Source: Lachnospiraceae bacterium (lineage in GTDB: Bacteria; Bacillota; Clostridia; Lachnospirales; Lachnospiraceae). From it: a stretch of DNA of 6,890 bases. Of the stretch, positions 5,521 through 6,890 are shown in pieces. The stretch lies in the NCBI GenBank assembly GCA_021204285.1, contig JAJPZP010000223.1:1-6890 (forward strand). Reading direction: 5' to 3'. Within the stretch, counting starts at the first letter, position 1, and each line of letters begins with the position of its first letter. The position numbers were made by a program, and so were the translations under genes. A model generated the notes under the pieces. That model saw only the letters and a program-made list of their open reading frames with translations. It did not search any database and was not told the origin of the DNA.

Positions 5521-6890
5521 GTGGAAGAAAAAGTATTTTTGCTTGGCGAAGAAACGGAGCAGATTGAATTTAAGAAAAGTACCGGCGAGTTGAAAGAGGC
5601 TGTGATCTCCATGGCAGCCATTCTGAATAAGCATCAGAGTGGGAAATTATACTTTGGAGTAAAGAATAACGGAACAGTTGTCGGACAGGAGATTAACGAT
5701 ACGACACTCCACACGATTAGCCAGGCGATTGGCAATCATTTGCGGCCGACAGTATATCCTGATATTAAGAAACAGCGATATGGAGATCGGACGGTCGTTC
5801 TGGTGGAATTTTCCGGAACGCGGCAGCCGTATCTTGCTTATAATATTCCGCGTATTCGTGTCGCGGATGAGGATTTGGTGATGGAGCAGCCTGTGTATGA
5901 AGAAATGTTGCGTAAGAGAGACAGCGTTAGTTATTCATGGGAAAGTCAGAAATCGAAATATGGCATTGCGGATATTGACCAGAATGTGTTCAGGTCCTAT
6001 TTGAAAAAAGCCAGAAAGGTCGGGAGAATCAGTTTTGACAATGAAGAACCGGCGGAGGTGATGACAAAGCTGGGGTTGTCAGATGATGGACAGCTGTTAA
6101 ATGCCGGTGCGGCGCTGTTTGTGGACTGTGGAATCAACGAGCTTCAGATGGCGAAATTTGCTTCGGATGAAAGGCTCACGTTTACTGACATTCGCAGGTT
6201 TACCGGCTCTATTCTTGATCTGGCAGATAAGGCGGTTCAGTATATCATTGACGCAATGGACTGGCGCGTGGAATTTGATGGAAGTCTTGAACGGAAAGAA
6301 ATTCCGGAAGTTCCGGTGGATGCCGCCAGAGAAGCAGTGATAAACGCTTTTGCGCATCGCCTGATAGAATCCGGCCAGAGCGTGGAAGTGGCGATTTACC
6401 GCAGCTTTATGGAGATTTACAGTCCGGGCAGGTTTCCTGACGGAGTGACGCCGGAGATGTTTATCAGGGAAATTCGTAAACCGATCCGTCGCAATCCGCT
6501 GATCACGCGCACCTTATATTATTCTAAGGATATGGAAAGCTTTGCCACCGGACTAAAACGCATACAGGATGCTTGTGATGAGGCGGGGTGCAAGGTTGAG
6601 TATTATGGAGATGAGTATGGATTTACGGTTCGATTTTATCGCCATTGCGGTGAAGGATGGGGAGCAGATGTGGGTGCCAAAGTGACAAATCCTAAAGAGC
6701 CAAATGTCACTTTGGATGTCACTTTGGGAGTCACTTTGGACAATTCAACTGAAATATCTGTCTTTAAATTGATTAAAGAAAACGCGGCTATAACGATCCC
6801 TCAAATGGCAGAAAGATTATCCGTGAATCGCCGGACAGTCCAGAGGACAATCAGTTCATTGAAAGAAAATGGCTTTATTGAGCGAAAATG
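5521..6890 (+). CDS. Schlafen/AlbA_2 - HATPase_c_4 - winged-helix putative transcriptional regulator; 3' partial
   Basis: Predicted cytoplasmic nucleic-acid-binding regulator of the COG2865 type. The frame is open from GTG at 5521 to the window edge (456 codons) with no stop; family members usually end 10-20 residues later. An AGAGGGGG Shine-Dalgarno (5507-5514) lies six bases upstream, and the first ATG in frame (5611) would cut into the conserved domain, so GTG is preferred. Residues 10-120 are the AlbA_2/Schlafen domain (TEQIEFKKSTGELKEAV, GKLYFGVKNNGTVVGQ). Residues 265-355 form a GHKL-like ATPase module with N-box REAVINAFAHR (Asn275), EIYSPGRFPDG, RRNPLI and a TGLKRI motif (343-348). 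A low-complexity VTLDVTLGVTLD linker (396-407) leads to a helix-turn-helix (IPQMAERLSVNRRTVQRTIS, then LKENGFIERK). SPGR replaces the more usual SPGG. Ligand and targets are unknown; relatives occur in mobile regions and some defence contexts, but nothing here shows either. Confidence 0.9.
   Translation, partial: MEEKVFLLGEETEQIEFKKSTGELKEAVISMAAILNKHQSGKLYFGVKNNGTVVGQEINDTTLHTISQAIGNHLRPTVYPDIKKQRYGDRTVVLVEFSGTRQPYLAYNIPRIRVADEDLVMEQPVYEEMLRKRDSVSYSWESQKSKYGIADIDQNVFRSYLKKARKVGRISFDNEEPAEVMTKLGLSDDGQLLNAGAALFVDCGINELQMAKFASDERLTFTDIRRFTGSILDLADKAVQYIIDAMDWRVEFDGSLERKEIPEVPVDAAREAVINAFAHRLIESGQSVEVAIYRSFMEIYSPGRFPDGVTPEMFIREIRKPIRRNPLITRTLYYSKDMESFATGLKRIQDACDEAGCKVEYYGDEYGFTVRFYRHCGEGWGADVGAKVTNPKEPNVTLDVTLGVTLDNSTEISVFKLIKENAAITIPQMAERLSVNRRTVQRTISSLKENGFIERK
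6677..6740 (+). repeat. 12-nt tandem repeat with an inverted copy in the linker of the AlbA_2 gene
   Basis: GTCACTTTGG occurs three times with a 12-nt period (units starting near 6705, 6717 and 6729), encoding VTLD/VTLG/VTLD. An exact inverted copy of the first unit, CCAAAGTGACA, lies at 6677-6687, pairing with TGTCACTTTGG at 6705-6715 across 17 bases. VT-rich linkers before the helix-turn-helix are typical of this protein family, and the array is likely length-variable by slippage. Confidence 0.85.

Noticed and set aside
5678..5881. 67-codon plus-strand frame
   Set aside because: It lies inside the AlbA_2 domain code in another frame and its product is Arg-rich with no family likeness.
6097..6357. 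Overlapping short frames on both strands within 6097-6357
   Set aside because: The conserved HATPase-type protein is encoded in the main frame here, so these are shadows.

Overview
The window looks like a piece of chromosome or integrated element from a Gram-positive, endospore-forming member of the Clostridia, most likely Lachnospiraceae-like. This rests on three things: a very large cell-wall-anchored type surface protein built from H-T-H/C-Y repeats, VWA and SpaA/Cna-B modules, a SpoVT-type sporulation regulator, and strong GGAGG-like ribosome binding sites. The taxonomic call is inference from gene content, not a database match. All three genes are on the plus strand.

Positions 1-4621 are one open reading frame that enters from the left edge, so the signal peptide and N-terminus are missing. 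It encodes at least 1,539 residues. In order, it contains metal-ligand-rich HxH...C...C repeats, a CHAP/NlpC-like amidase fold in which both expected catalytic residues appear to be replaced, acidic linkers, two related beta-rich modules, a VWA domain with an intact MIDAS, an isopeptide-type SpaA/Cna-B domain, and a C-terminal sorting signal whose pentapeptide reads LPSKG instead of LPxTG. Base composition changes abruptly near 2240, from GC-rich to AT-rich within the same gene, which suggests modular recombination.

Positions 4622-4803 are a short intergenic region with a perfect 10-bp hairpin lacking a U-tract and a plausible sigma-G-like promoter. Positions 4804-5353 hold a GC-rich spoVT-like gene. 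Its DNA-binding N-terminus is intact, but one extra G in a six-G run shifts the frame, so the last 38 residues of the sensor domain lie out of frame. A canonical intrinsic terminator follows (5357-5390).

A separate sigma-A-like promoter (5426-5454) precedes a GTG-started gene (5521 to the right edge). It encodes a Schlafen/AlbA_2 plus HATPase_c_4 plus winged-helix protein, missing only its final residues at the window end. A 12-nt tandem repeat and an inverted copy of it lie in its linker.

The three genes do not look like one operon: a terminator and a separate promoter divide spoVT from the AlbA_2 gene, and the surface protein is functionally unrelated. The most notable points are the probable pseudo-amidase and altered sorting motif in an otherwise intact giant adhesin, and the frameshift in spoVT.
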